From Klebsormidium nitens (Eukaryota; Streptophyta; Klebsormidiophyceae; Klebsormidiales; Klebsormidiaceae), in the NCBI GenBank assembly GCA_000708835.1, contig DF237269.1, positions 39,061 through 103,060 on the forward strand: DNA of 64,000 nucleotides. The letters are read 5' to 3'. A program made the position numbers and the translations under genes. This document shows positions 34,782 to 46,490 of this stretch, piece by piece (the stretch's first letter is position 1; every line of letters starts with the position of its first letter). The notes under the pieces were generated by a model that was not told the origin of the DNA, made no database searches, and saw only the letters and a list, made by a program, of their open reading frames with translations.

Positions 34782-37700
34782 ATGATGTCGCAGGTGCTTA
34801 CGTTCAGAAGCTCTGTGTCCAGGTTAGCTGACACTGATCCTGAAAACCCGCAGAACACTTTCAGACTCGTACGTACTATCTTACCTCTGATTGTTTTCAG
34901 GGTGGGAACTCAGAATTCAAGTCTTTCAAAAAGATGAAAGAAGAAAGGACAAACTGCGAATCTGCGCATTTTTTTCCCTCATTGCCTCCTTTCCCTTCTT
35001 CTCAGCGGTGTCCGGGCCGAGTCAGACTTGCCCCACAACAACGGCATCTCCCAACCCATCACAGTCCCTGCAAGCAGCACCCCTCCCAAATCCAAAAAAA
35101 GCGCCGACAAACGCGCCGAAGCAAACGTGCGTCACGCCGGAAGCGAGGGCTCCGAGTCCCGCCAAAATCTCCGCTCCGAGGAACCGTCGAGCTCGGACGA
35201 TGAATCCGGCATGCCTGCGAGCGTGCACTTGGCATCACGAGCGGCAGCGGTAGCTTTTGCGGAGGCCGCGGCACGTAATGCCGCGGCAGGGGGGGAGCAT
35301 GTTGCCGACGAGATGCCGGTGGACGACGATTTCTTACCGGGGAACACGACATTGGGGGCGCACGAGGGGGACTTTGCGGTGCGGCTGGCGAATGCGAGCG
35401 TTGCGGGGCTGACGGTGATTACCGTGCATGGAGTGGACCAGGAGAATTTGCTGGCGGACGTGTCGAGCACGTTGAGCTCAGCGGGGCTACGGTGAGGGGC
35501 TGGAGACTATCATTTCTAAGTAGACTTGGTAGGTACATATGGGCATTTAAGGTGCTTGGAAGCTTCCAACCATAACCAACCTGGTATGCGTAAGGCAGTT
35601 GGGAGAGCAGCCCCAATGTTTGAGGAAAGCACATGGTGAGGTTTTCTGTGGTGAAGGATCTAGCCGGTTCCATGTAGTGAGACGGAAACTTTACCTATGC
35701 CATTCTGGGGCCCTCCACCAAATTGCGCGCTGTGCTATATACTTGTTTCAACAGTAGGGCCCTGAAGCAGTTTTGAAGAATCTTTGGTTGAGATATGATA
35801 TTTGACCAGATTATAGCAGCACATCAAGGGATAAGCTTCCAGCCTATCGTTCCCCACCCATCGCACCATGTACCTTACATTCAATCAGTGGCATTTGCAC
35901 AGCTAGACCACCTTGAAACGGGGCTAGATCACATTGACAGCACCTGATACTCCCTTGTTCTGTCCCAACTAGTGTGGAGAGTGCCCGGGCCGACATGGAA
36001 GAGGACTCCAACCTGATCCTCGACATTTTTGTGGTGCGCGATCTGGAGACGCAGAAGGAGCTTTCCCAGGAGCGCTTTTCCGAGATCCAGGACCGCATCC
36101 TCACAAAGCTGGCGGTGCGGCGCAACCGCATGAAGCCTGTGTTGGGGGACGACCCCCGCCTCTGGGAACAGGTGCAACTTCACAAGTACACGGACTGCTT
36201 TGCTGGGTATTTGGAGGCAGTGGACCAATGTTTGATGCTGGTTGTGACTGAACGTGGATCCCTTTTCAAAGAGCATTGATTTCGTCAATCAGATGGAGCA
36301 CTAAGCTTTTTGATGCCAAGAATGAGTTGATGACAGTCAATGAGCATTGAGACAGAGTGTGTCAGCAGTGCTCTGCTGACTGCATGTATACACTTGCTTT
36401 CTGTCGGTCAATCGAGCTGAGAAATCCTGCACTGCCCATATTTCGTGCGGGTGAACCACTCTGTTAACGCGCTCTGTCCAATATCCTACCTTCTCACCTC
36501 AAGCTCAGAGAAAAGACTCTTAAGAACATTCCCCTCACGCAGGTCAACTTCCTGATTGCGACACTGGACAAGGTGGTCGTCAAGCACGCGGGCACGGAGG
36601 TGCACGAGGCGGTGCAGTATCTGATCCGCGGCTTCGACGGGCTGCGCGAGAAGGAGGACATCCGCAAGCGCGCAGAGCTGCTGCGCTACATCACGAACAT
36701 GGACTGCCCTACGGTGAGGCGATAGGCTCTGGGGTTGGTTCATGGCTTACGCGTTCAGGCCAAGGGCTTATATGGTGCTGTAAGAAAGAGCAAAGCACGC
36801 AGAGCTGCCTCGCTACATCTTGAAGGTGGACGGGTGCCGGGGTTGGCAGTGCTTCAGACCGCTGGGAGGTCATAGCTTATGCTGACTCGCCTTAAGAGAC
36901 TTTGTCAAGCCAGCAGAGTAGGGGGTGCAAGGGGTGGTCTGCAAGTTGGGGAACTTCCCGGTTAATCTCAAACACTCAAAGCACAAAATACTCCATGGTG
37001 AGCCCGCAGTTTGAGTGACGGGTACATCCCCCCCTGCTTGAGGCACAGGCCTCGTCAGTATCATCTGAAAAAGAGCATGACAGCACGATTCCCCACGGCT
37101 CTCTTTCTCAACACTCAACACACCTTCGTCATGCCCCATCCTCTTCGCTTCGCGCCTCAACATGCTCATCTCAACACACCCTTACTTCTTCCTGGTGACC
37201 ACACAAATGCCTATGCTCGAGCTAATAGCTAATTTAAGCCTTCCTTTCCATTGACCGCAGCTGAACGCCGTCGTGCGCAGCCTCTACAGCTACTCCTCCC
37301 TCCTCAACGCTGTTTCTCTGTCCTCCTTCCCTATCCTTCTCATATAGCATCCCCCCTGAGTCATGTGCCAACCTACTTCCCCTTCTCACTTTATGTTCCT
37401 CACTACACCCAATGCTACACCAATCGGTCCCCTCACTCCATTCGCTGCACAGCTGACGGCCATTGTATGAGTCTACTAAATCTATGTTTCCCTCGCTCCT
37501 CAACTCAGTTCTTCGTTCTCCTCCCCTCAGTCTGTCCAGGTGCTTTCCCCCCTTGAATCACACGCCAGCCTCGATCCACTCCCCCTCCTCACAATGTCGT
37601 CTCCTTGCACTCAAATCTCCTGCAGTACCGTAGTATAATCCTCACATCGTTCCCTGCGCAGGTGACGGCCGTCGTGCGCGTTCTCTACATCTACTCCTCG

Positions 37701-40700
37701 CTCCTCAACGTCGCCGACGAGGCCCACAAGCACCGCCTGCGCCGCGAGGAGATCTGGCTGTCCCGCGGGGCGACCCCCACGTGGGAGGGCTCCTTCGAGG
37801 GCACGCTCCGTGAATTCCGGAACGCCGACATCGGCCCCAAAGAGCTGCAGCTGCTGTTGAACCGCCTGGAGTACAGCCCGGTGTTTACGGCGCATCCGAC
37901 GGAGGCGCGGCGGCGCGAGATCCTGACGACGCTCCACCGGATCTTCTACATGTGCGAGAGGCGGGAGGACAACCGGCTGAGCCCCGCGCAGAAGAGCAAG
38001 GTGGAGCAGGAAATTGAGGCCGAGGTGAGGGGGTGGGGACATGTTTTTTGACATTTTTTGCATCTGAATTTAGGTATAGATGTTGTTAACACCTGACCCT
38101 GGGCTGCGAAGCGTGATTGCGTTTGTGAGCAGATGAGAGAAAGGCAGACTCACGTCAAGGTTCACTTCTCCCAAGCTCTACATTCGAAAGAGCCCCCTGG
38201 GGGTCTATCAGAAGAACTTACGAAGTATAGCTTTGGGGTTCGAAATATTCGAGCCCATCAGTTGTGGTGCTCGAAGATGGGTCCATCAACAGTCAAGCGT
38301 AGTGTAGCTGTATGGAAACCCGTCAGGGTAGTCGTGTGTCCTGTGTCTACTTTTGTCTGCGGGCAAGTGCATTTACACCTGCGCATATGGTCTGGCGAAG
38401 CTCTCCCCACGACTTGAACTTTCGAGCTCGACAATATGACATATGCAGCCTTATCGTGGTCACTTCCGCCATTAGAGAGCAATTCAGGTTTCCTGTTCCT
38501 GTGTTTGTTCTGCTTATTCGTGGTCAAGCGTCGAGTCGCATTGACGAGCTCCTGCAACCTGCGCCATTGTGTTTGTTACGAAATACGAACCTTCTAAAAA
38601 CCCGATTTTTAAGTCGGACGCTCAAATCTGCAGGTCTACGTGCTGTGGCGCACAGACGAGATGCGGCAGCAGAAGCCGACGGTGCTGGAAGAGATCCAGG
38701 CGGGGCTGGACTACTTCCGCTACTCGCTCTTCGAAGCAGTCTGCACCACGTACCGGTATGCAGAGAACAGCCTGGAGGTGAGCGTCCGAGATCATCTGCG
38801 CTTCTTCAAGCTCGTTGGAGGACTCACTGGAAAGTCCATTGAGCATATAGAGCTATTCTTACGCGGGCCCCTTGTAGGGGCACATTGTCATCGCACACAA
38901 TGCAGAGTAATGTGTTTCGATTTGAAAGATGAAGTTGAGCAACTTGAGCCTTACAGTCCGTTCAACGATCTCGAGTCGGCCCCTAGACGTCTGAATACGA
39001 ACCTTCAGTGAAACGTCGATGCAAGTCCTGATAGGACACTCGTCAGACGTCTCATTAGCCGTAAAATGCCGACGTGAAGAGAAAGTCCTCACAGCACTTC
39101 GCTCAAACGTCCTGATTTGATCAACACGTGGCGAGTTTACAATTTACATGTTCGCTATCATTGCAGCACGTCTACCCAAAGGCTGGCGTGACGCTGCCTA
39201 GCTTCATCAAGTTCGGCTCCTGGATCGGAGGCGACCGGGATGGCAACCCGTTTGGTGAGGGACTTTGCCGCTTTTAACGTTTTTCCTTAGGCGCACACAG
39301 TCTGTATTCCTACATGAGCAGGCGACCAAGCTACTTGGTATGTCAAACCCCTTTCTGAGATTGTGGTTACGGTACCTCCCCTTGAAGGGCGAGGGTTGGA
39401 GCGGACAGGTTGCGGTCAGATTAGGAAAAGAGGGAGAATGGCGCTTTCCGGCTGACCGAGAAAAGTTCCCCCTCTGCTCCATGACCCGCGACTCTGTGTG
39501 CAATCTTTCAAAGATGACCGAGGCAGCCACGCTCCCTCAGAGCCGCTTCGTCCACGCTTAAACTTCGCTTGTTCGTCAACACCCCTGAGTTCTGATACCC
39601 TAAACCCAGCTTATAATAACCATCATTTTGAATTCCACTCCCAACACGGCTCATCGAACCTCCCACCATTTCCCGCAGTCCTCCCAAAGACAACCGAACC
39701 TCCAGAGCCGCCTGGTGCTCACGGAGTCCATCCGGTACTCATGTAACGACTAATTTTCCAAAGTTGAGCCAAAACTTTGACCGAGAAGCTCTATCGTGCG
39801 ACGGGACCCTCTCTGACCCGCCACATTTCTGTGCAGTTCTGCCCAAGACCACCGAAACCGCGGCGCTCCTCCAGAGCCGGCTGGTGCTCGCGGAGTACAT
39901 CCGGCGTGCGCGCGCGTGCCAGGACATGCTGACGCACTCCGTCCTCATCTGCAAAGTCAACCAGGAGCTGCTGGACAGCATCGCAGAGGACAAGAAACTG
40001 ATGGCCCGGATCCCCGCGCTGAACAAGGATATTGAATTATATGCGCAAGAGCCGTACCGGCTGAAGCTGCGCATGATCCGGCACCGCTTGGAGCAGAACC
40101 TGCGGATCATAAACAAGCGGCTCAAGGCCATTGGACTGGAGGATGAGGTGAGGGGCGGCGGACGAAGATTCGATAAGCAGCGTGCCTGAGGCTATCATCG
40201 TCACGCCTCCTTATCATTGTTGAACTCCTCGAGCTGCGAATCGCCTGCGTCTAACGACGGACTGGGAAAGGAAGCATCGGGAATGCTGTTACTCACATCG
40301 ATTGGGTTCAGACCAGAGCGGTAACAGTTGGACCGCGGATTTTGCGCGTGGGCGCTTGTACTTGCGTGGGTCAGGTTGGGAGCAGTTGTGTTTATTTTAA
40401 TTCATCTTTTATTTGGGTTTACCCTAGACGGATCGAAGCTCTGGTCCGTCCCCTGTCCGTCAAATAAAAATCAATGGCCATCATACCACGAAAGCATGCC
40501 AGGGTAATTGCTGACCACTTCCGAGGCCTGCCCGTTATCAGGACCACCCTATTGAAAGGACATAAAGCTTCAGAACGGATGGTCTGACAAAGTTCGCGAA
40601 CCTCGAAGACTCATCCCTTTCCTTCCCATCCCAACCCCGTCCCCATGGACCTCCCCAATCTGTCTCAATTTTTGTAGTGGTGCCTCAACCAAGTCTTTCA

Positions 40701-43700
40701 TGGTCTCAGATGCTGATTGACATCGAGTTCAATTTAGACGAGATCCTCCATGCAACCCCTTACATACAAAATTCCTGATTTATGAGTTTTTTCCTGGTTT
40801 CAGATGCTGATTGACATCGAGTACAACTTGGACGAGATCCCCGGCGTCGACCCCCGCGACGACTGCTACTCCGACGAGGCCGCCTTCATTTCGGACCTCC
40901 GCCTCATTGACGCGTCCCTGCGCGACCGGGGGGATGCCAGGCTGGCGGACGCCAAACTCAAAGACCTGGTAGGTTACTTTGAAAACCTTCGAGTAATATC
41001 TAGTTTAATATGGACTTACAGTTGCTCCGCTTAGCCATTCTAAGCTAGCAAGCTTAGGGGCTTGACCCTTGTCCCGTCGCTGTTCTGAAGATAGGGGGCT
41101 GAAGCTCAAGAGCGTCCCTCCATTTGGTTCTGTCCGACGATAAGAAAGTCGTGGTAGCCGCAAAAGGCGGCTCTCTCTTGTACTTTGACCATCCACAAAA
41201 TCAGTCTGAGATCGAGGACTACCCAAAGAAAGACGGATGGTGAATCTTTGGGGACCAGCCACAGTTTATAGCTCTTTGCGGGAAGATTTTTGTCAGCTTT
41301 TCAAAGTCCCGGAGCATAGTTCCAGATCTTGGAACGTGCGATTGACGATGGAAGGCATCCAACGGCTGAGGATTGCGGACCACAGTGCGGAACGTAAGAG
41401 ACACTGAATAGGCAGGTTTGACGAGAATCGCTGTAAACGGGACCCTTTTTCTCCAGGTCCGCATGGCGGAGACCTTCGGCTTCTACCTCATGACGTTGGA
41501 TGTCCGGCAAGAGTCGGATGTGCACACGGACGCCGTGTCCGAAGTGGTGGGCGAGTCGGTCCTCGGCTTGTGCGCCAACTACAAGGACCTCAACGTCGCG
41601 GAGCGCATCGAGCTGCTGTCAGAAGCCATTGCGTCGCCGCCACCCGTCGAGCGTATTGAGGTGAGCTCGCCCGCGACTTGCTTCTGTCTTTCCGTTGTCC
41701 TCTTGTAGTCCGGTTCATTGGGTTGCCTGCGCCTTTGTGTTGTTTCATAATCATTGACTTGAATATGAAAGCGAGCCCTTACTATCAAGCGCAGCGGAGG
41801 TAAGCTGGTGGTATTCTGAGTGAGGACACCCGCCCAGTGAACTTTGTGTTTATCGCCATTGCACGCGACTGGTGCTTCGGATCTCCTCGCCCGGAAACTA
41901 AAGCAAGCATATGGGTTTCTGAAGAAACTTTGATCCGGCTTCTTTTGTCTAGAGTACTCCGGGTTACCCTGAGAGAGGGCACCTTCACGCGTTCACTTTC
42001 AGCATGGTCACTTCAAACTGAGGGTCCTTCCTTGGGTCTGAAGGATCTCAAGATCATGAAGAAACAACCGCCTTTCCCTTCCATTTCAGGAGATCTTGGC
42101 CAAGCTGAGCGAGAGCACTCGCCAGGTGGTGGAAGTGTTCATCGCGATCGCTAACATCATCGAGGCCATCAGCCCAGGGGCGGTCTCGTCCTACGTCATC
42201 TCCATGACGCGCAATGCCAGCCACGTCCTCGAGGTGAGCTCAGAGTGACGTCACTGGTCGTCAGTCTCGCTTTCCTGTGGCGAAACGAATTGTTGATCGG
42301 TCCTATATTGCACTCGCCCTTTGGAACCGGCGGCCACTTCTAAGAAGGGAACCTGTTGGATGTAGGGTCTGAGGGTGTGATAACGATCGTGCAGATTAAG
42401 AGAAGGGGACGTCTTGAGAGTCACTGCCTTCAAATTTGATCTGACGGTCGTTAGAACCGTATGACATCAGCATTGGTAGACTGCCAGACTAAATAACATC
42501 GGCGGACTGGTGCGTTTCGTCCAGACTGAATGACGTCAGCATCGGCAGATTGGGTCGTTTGGTCCCAGGTGTTGTTCTTTGCATGGCTGTCCTGCCGCAA
42601 ACTCAGCAACTCGCAATTCAGCAGTGTATCGACATTGTGACCCAGCACATTTTTACTTCCAAACCCAGTCTCAAAACCTGGGTCTGAATTAACCCGTAAC
42701 TTGTCCGTTCTCCTCAGGTTATGTTCTTGGCGTGGCTGTCGTGCCGCAACATCGTGGGGCGCACTGCCGAGGGCAAGTGGTACTCCCAGATTACCGTAGC
42801 ACCGCTCTTTGAGACTATCCCGGATCTAGAGGTTATGCCGCAGGCGCTAACCCAGATCCTGACCAACGACACGTACAAGAGTCTGCTGGCTGCGTCTGGG
42901 AACATTCAGGAGGTGAGTCTGTCACTTATGCAATTTTTGGGTTACGGTAATTGTGAACCTTGGCATGCTTTGTTGGGGTCTGGACAAGGGTAAGATCCAA
43001 TCCGAGACTGCCGAGACTTTGATCAACCCCCTGACAACCGGGCTCCAGAACAGGGCGTCTGTAATTGCGATTCCAGCCAAAGGTACGGGAACTTCCGGCA
43101 CTCAACTGTGACCAAGAAGACAGCTTAAACGTTCCGCTTGAGAGTCTTCCAGGGCGGAGGGCTTCTACAAGCCTTGTCCAACTTCGTGATCGTATGCGCT
43201 TTGGATGGCCAGGAAATGGATTAAAGGCCTGTGCTACGCTCATTCGCCGGGCCCGTTTCCGAAAGCCTTTCTGGGAGACGATCCTGCGTGTTGCATCGTT
43301 TATATTGTGCTGTCACTCTCCCTGAAATTTTTTTTGGTCACTGGGACACGTGCTTTCACTGCTTCAAACTTAACAATGACTTCTGGCTGTTCTCCTCCCC
43401 AGGTCATGCTCGGCTACTCGGACTCGTGCAAAGACGGCGGCATCACCGCCAGTGCCTTCAACCTCTACAAAGCCCAGCAGCTGCTGCGGCAGATCAGCAG
43501 CGATGCGGGGGTCCAGTGCCGGATCTTCCACGGCCGGGGGGGTACGGTTGGCAGGGGCGGCGGCCCCACGCACGAGAGCATTTTGTCGCAACCCCCTGGA
43601 AGCGTCCAGGGGACCATTAAATTCACGGAGCAGGGGGAGGTCATAACTTATCGGTATGGGAACAGCGAGACGGCGACGTATGAGCTGACGGTGAGCGAAG

Positions 43701-46490
43701 CTTTTTGTACTTGTGACCGAGCCTGTCAAAACGTTTGTTGAGATCTTGTCCTGCGCGTCAGTAAAGACAAAGAGCTGAGATTACGTTTAGTCGAGAAAGT
43801 CTGTCTTGGGGCGGACGAGAAAGCGGCTATTTCTCTTGGCAACAAACGCTTTCTGCTATCACGAGTTGCTCCACAGCATAAACGCTCGCAGAAGTAGCAC
43901 GGTGGTCGGTCATTTAGCAGCAGGCAGCACCCCTGCTCTCCTGCTTCATCCCCGGAAGCGGAACAGTAGCAATGACATCATTTTGCTGTCACAATCACCA
44001 CCACTTAAGTTCCTTGAAACTCGTTGATTGCAGGTGGGTATTACGGGTCTGATGAAAGCGAGCCATCCGGCGACTAGGTCGATTCCAGACGACAATCCCA
44101 AGGTGACCATTGCACCCTTGCTTGCCTCGTTCTTAACCTTACCAGCAGAGCCGCTCTTTCCAGTTCCAGGTTCCCGTGCATGATTTCCAGAAGTCAGCCG
44201 AACCGTAAACCTGGCTTCTGGATTCTCCAGTGTTACTGGGAGTTGTTCTCTTGGAGCAAATCCACAATCCGACCTTTGGAGGCGCAGTCCATACGTGCCA
44301 CATACAACTTTAAGGGCTGCAAAGTAGAGTTGGAGTTTCTCAATCTGTTAACTTCCAAACCGCTGAACAAAGCTCCCCTAGTAGTGTTAAACTTGCTCGT
44401 GAGTCATGCGTTGCTCTAACCTTGACTCTTGCGTGCAATCCGCAGTACATCGACATCATGAACGAGCTTGCCAAGGAGGGCGAGCGGGCGTACCGAGAGC
44501 TGACGGACGCCACCGAGGGCTTCTACGACTATTTTTATGTGAGTCCCTCCTCTGCACAGCTTTAGGGTTGCGTCTAAAAACGCTTTTTGAGCCTTCTGAA
44601 GCGGACAACCTAGCTATAACCCGCTTTGAAATGCCTTTGCTTCTCGTTTTGATGGCGTACCAGCTGCTTTGTGACCAGAGCAGCTTTGTCACTACCCTCC
44701 TGACCGGGCAATCGTCTGCTGCAACGGAAGCAACAGGCTGGTATTGAGATGGGCCTCTTTCTGCGAACAAAAGCTGCTGGCAATCTGCACTATATGTACT
44801 CCTGGATAGATACCCCTGCCTCTTTCTCCTCTCCAATGCCCGACACGGTCGATGTTTAGCAAAGCGACTAACGCCCTGCCCACTGACGCCCTCTTCGAGA
44901 TTTGAAACTGGCATTCTTCCAGCGCCCTCTCATGCTCTCATTGGAGAGGCAAACACTCCTGCATTAATACCCCGCAGGAGGGCACGATTGTATTCGTCAT
45001 TGCGTTCATGAACACAACTATTTCTTGACTCAATCGATGCTCCTCTTCAAGTGGCAAGAGAGTTCCTCAGATAGTGGTCAAGTTTGAGTCTCAAATCCTG
45101 ACACCCCGCTATCTCCTTCGCCTTACCGCAGGAGGGCACGATCGTGAACGAGATCGGGATGATGAACATGGGCAGCCGCCCCGCGCGGCGCAAGGTCGCA
45201 GTCCGCGACAAAACGTCCCTCCGCGCGATCCCGTGGGTGTTCGGCTGGGCGCAGTCGCGGCACACGCTCCCGGCGTGGTATGGCGTCGGCAGCGGGATTG
45301 CGGCGTACACGCAGGGGGATCCCTCGAAGATGGCGGAGCTGCAGGAGATGTACCAGAACTGGCCTTTCTTCCGGACGTTCCTGAGCAACGTCCGGATGAG
45401 CCTGCAGAAGGCGTCCATGGAGATCGCGCGCGAGTACGCCAGGTGAGGGGTTGCTCTTCTAATCTTGTACTTTTCTTTCCGTAAGTTGAAGGGAGCTCTT
45501 AGGTCAGGGTACCTCGGTTTGGACATCGCCAAGGGTAATAGTTGGGACGAAAATTGTGGCGGAGAGAGTATGAAGTATGAAGCAATTGGACAGTTGCGGG
45601 AAACAAGACGTTCAAAGTGGGGGTGCTTGCGGGTCAAACGCCAGACAGATCAGGACGAGCGACTGAATGGTGGTGTCACAGTGCGGAGTAAACGGTTGGG
45701 CCTTCCAGGCGCCCTCCAAATAGCAATCCAAGGCGAAGCATACCACCGCGATTATGGGAGCTTGCTAATCTGCATTCCGACGGACCGACGTTGTCTGCCG
45801 CTTCAGAAGCAGATGAATTCAGCTGTCAAAGCATTCACGAGCGGGTTTAAGCATCCGACACAAATGTGGCCTGCTTCCCCGGGGCGCATTTCCGCTGCCC
45901 ACATCAGCAAGCGCAAGTGACGGGTAACTCAGACTGTCACTTGTTCCTGCAGGCTCGTGTCGGACCGCATCACGGAGAAGCTAGTGTTTGGTTTGGTGGA
46001 AAAAGAGTTCCAGCAGACGATCGCCCAGATTTTGGCGGTCTCCCAAATAACCCGGCTGCTGGAAGACAACCGCACGCTGGAGATGTCCATCGACGCCCGG
46101 CGGCGGTACCTGGATCCGCTCAACCACATACAGGTTAGCGCTTACCCTGAATTGCTGATATGGGATGGTGTGCTTAGCGGCAAAGAAGGCCTTTAGTGCA
46201 CACAATTCAGCAACTTAAGCCAGACGTGTTGCGTCAAATCATACACCCTGCAGATGATCCCGCAGTCGATGACCGGAGTTTATGTGCTATTCTGAAGCTT
46301 CTGGTCTGCGAATTGTGCATGCTAACAAGCCAAGCTTCGATTCATGCTAACAACCAAGCTCGACCGGTAGGTGATCTTGCTTGGCCGCCGCCGCGACTCG
46401 TCCTTGTCTGAGGAAGAACGCCAGATGTGGGTCGGGCCCCTTCTTCGGTCCATCAAAGCCATCTCTAGCAACATGCGGAACACTGGTTAG
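34782..46490 (+). CDS. PPC: Phosphoenolpyruvate carboxylase with N-terminal ACT domain
   Basis: PEPC makes oxaloacetate from PEP and bicarbonate. Eighteen exons join in one frame to 1190 codons: 34782-34822, 35006-35491, 35973-36171, 36543-36713, 37662-38024, 38634-38777, 39167-39254, 39837-40147, 40804-40968, 41457-41660, 42090-42233, 42718-42912, 43403-43690, 44034-44102, 44446-44538, 45132-45442, 45953-46133, 46371-46490. Residues about 147-235 form an ACT domain ([20 protein letters not shown], then [18 protein letters not shown]). PEPC follows: [11 protein letters not shown] (catalytic His about 377), [90 protein letters not shown] and terminal MRNTG. The plant N-terminal phospho-Ser motif is absent. 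Motifs resemble bacterial enzymes more than plant PEPC. The first exon (13 residues plus a split codon) is the weakest part; its leader could be a targeting sequence. Confidence 0.92.
36793..36838 (+). repeat. Ghost copy of the 3' end of PEPC exon 4
   Basis: AAGCACGCAGAGCTGC followed by CTCGCTACATC and GGTGGACGGG copies the exon segment at 36666-36711 (AAGCGCGCAGAGCTGC, TGCGCTACATC). It lies 127 bp downstream, inside the following intron. Confidence 0.8.
37258..37311 (+). repeat. Ghost copy of the 5' end of PEPC exon 5
   Basis: The sequence after CCGCAG at 37260 repeats the real exon start at 37662 at roughly three quarters of positions (GCCGTCGTGCGC, CTCTACA, CTACTCCTC, CTCCTCAACG). It still reads [16 protein letters not shown] beside the real [16 protein letters not shown], then meets a stop. 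It sits about 400 bp upstream of the real exon. Confidence 0.88.
37449..37485 (+). repeat. Second ghost of the PEPC exon 5 start
   Basis: CAGCTGACGGCCATTGTATG and the following GTCTACTAAATC resemble CAGGTGACGGCCGTCGTGCG and TTCTACATC-type sequence of the real exon 5 start. It is more decayed than the copy at 37258 and carries stops. Confidence 0.6.
39511..39557 (+). repeat. Ghost copy of PEPC exon 8 start (older)
   Basis: AAGATGACCGAGGCAGCCAC, GCTCC and CAGAGCCGC align with AAGACCACCGAAACCGCGGC, GCTCC and CAGAGCCGG at 39846 onward, and the preceding CTCCATGACCCGC matches the sequence before the real acceptor. The acceptor itself is eroded. Confidence 0.65.
39675..39740 (+). repeat. Ghost copy of PEPC exon 8 start (younger)
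   Basis: GCAGTCCTCCCAAAGACAAC, CTCCAGAGCCGCCTGGTGCT and GGAGTCCATCCGGT copy the real acceptor and exon start from 39833, but lack about a dozen bases (ACCGCGGCGCT-like) in the middle. Spacing to the real copy is about 158 bp. Confidence 0.88.
40705..40750 (+). repeat. Ghost copy of PEPC exon 9 start with intact acceptor
   Basis: CTCAGATGCTGATTGACATC, GAGTTCAATTTAGACGAGATC is nearly identical to the real acceptor and exon start at 40800-40845 (GAGTACAACTTGGACGAGATC). The copy is 95 bp upstream and its AG acceptor is intact. Read in frame it would hit a TGA before the real exon. Confidence 0.92.
42563..42603 (+). repeat. Ghost copy of PEPC exon 12 start
   Basis: CCCAGGTGTTGTTCTTTGCA, TGGCTGTCCTGCCGCAA copies CTCAGGTTATGTTCTTGGCG, TGGCTGTCGTGCCGCAA at 42713 onward. 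It is 150 bp upstream of the real exon. Just before it (about 42455-42565) are decayed repeats of a CATCAGCAT-GG-AGACTGG unit. Confidence 0.85.
44970..45014 (+). repeat. Ghost copy of PEPC exon 16 start
   Basis: CCCCGCAGGAGGGCACGATT, with ATGAACA downstream, copies ACCGCAGGAGGGCACGATCG and ATGAACA at 45125 onward. The acceptor AG is intact. Spacing is 155 bp. Confidence 0.85.

Noticed and set aside
37258-37340. Ghost copy of PEPC exon 5 as an alternative exon
   Set aside because: It runs into a stop (TCATATAG) and has no donor in frame; using it would truncate the enzyme before the catalytic His.
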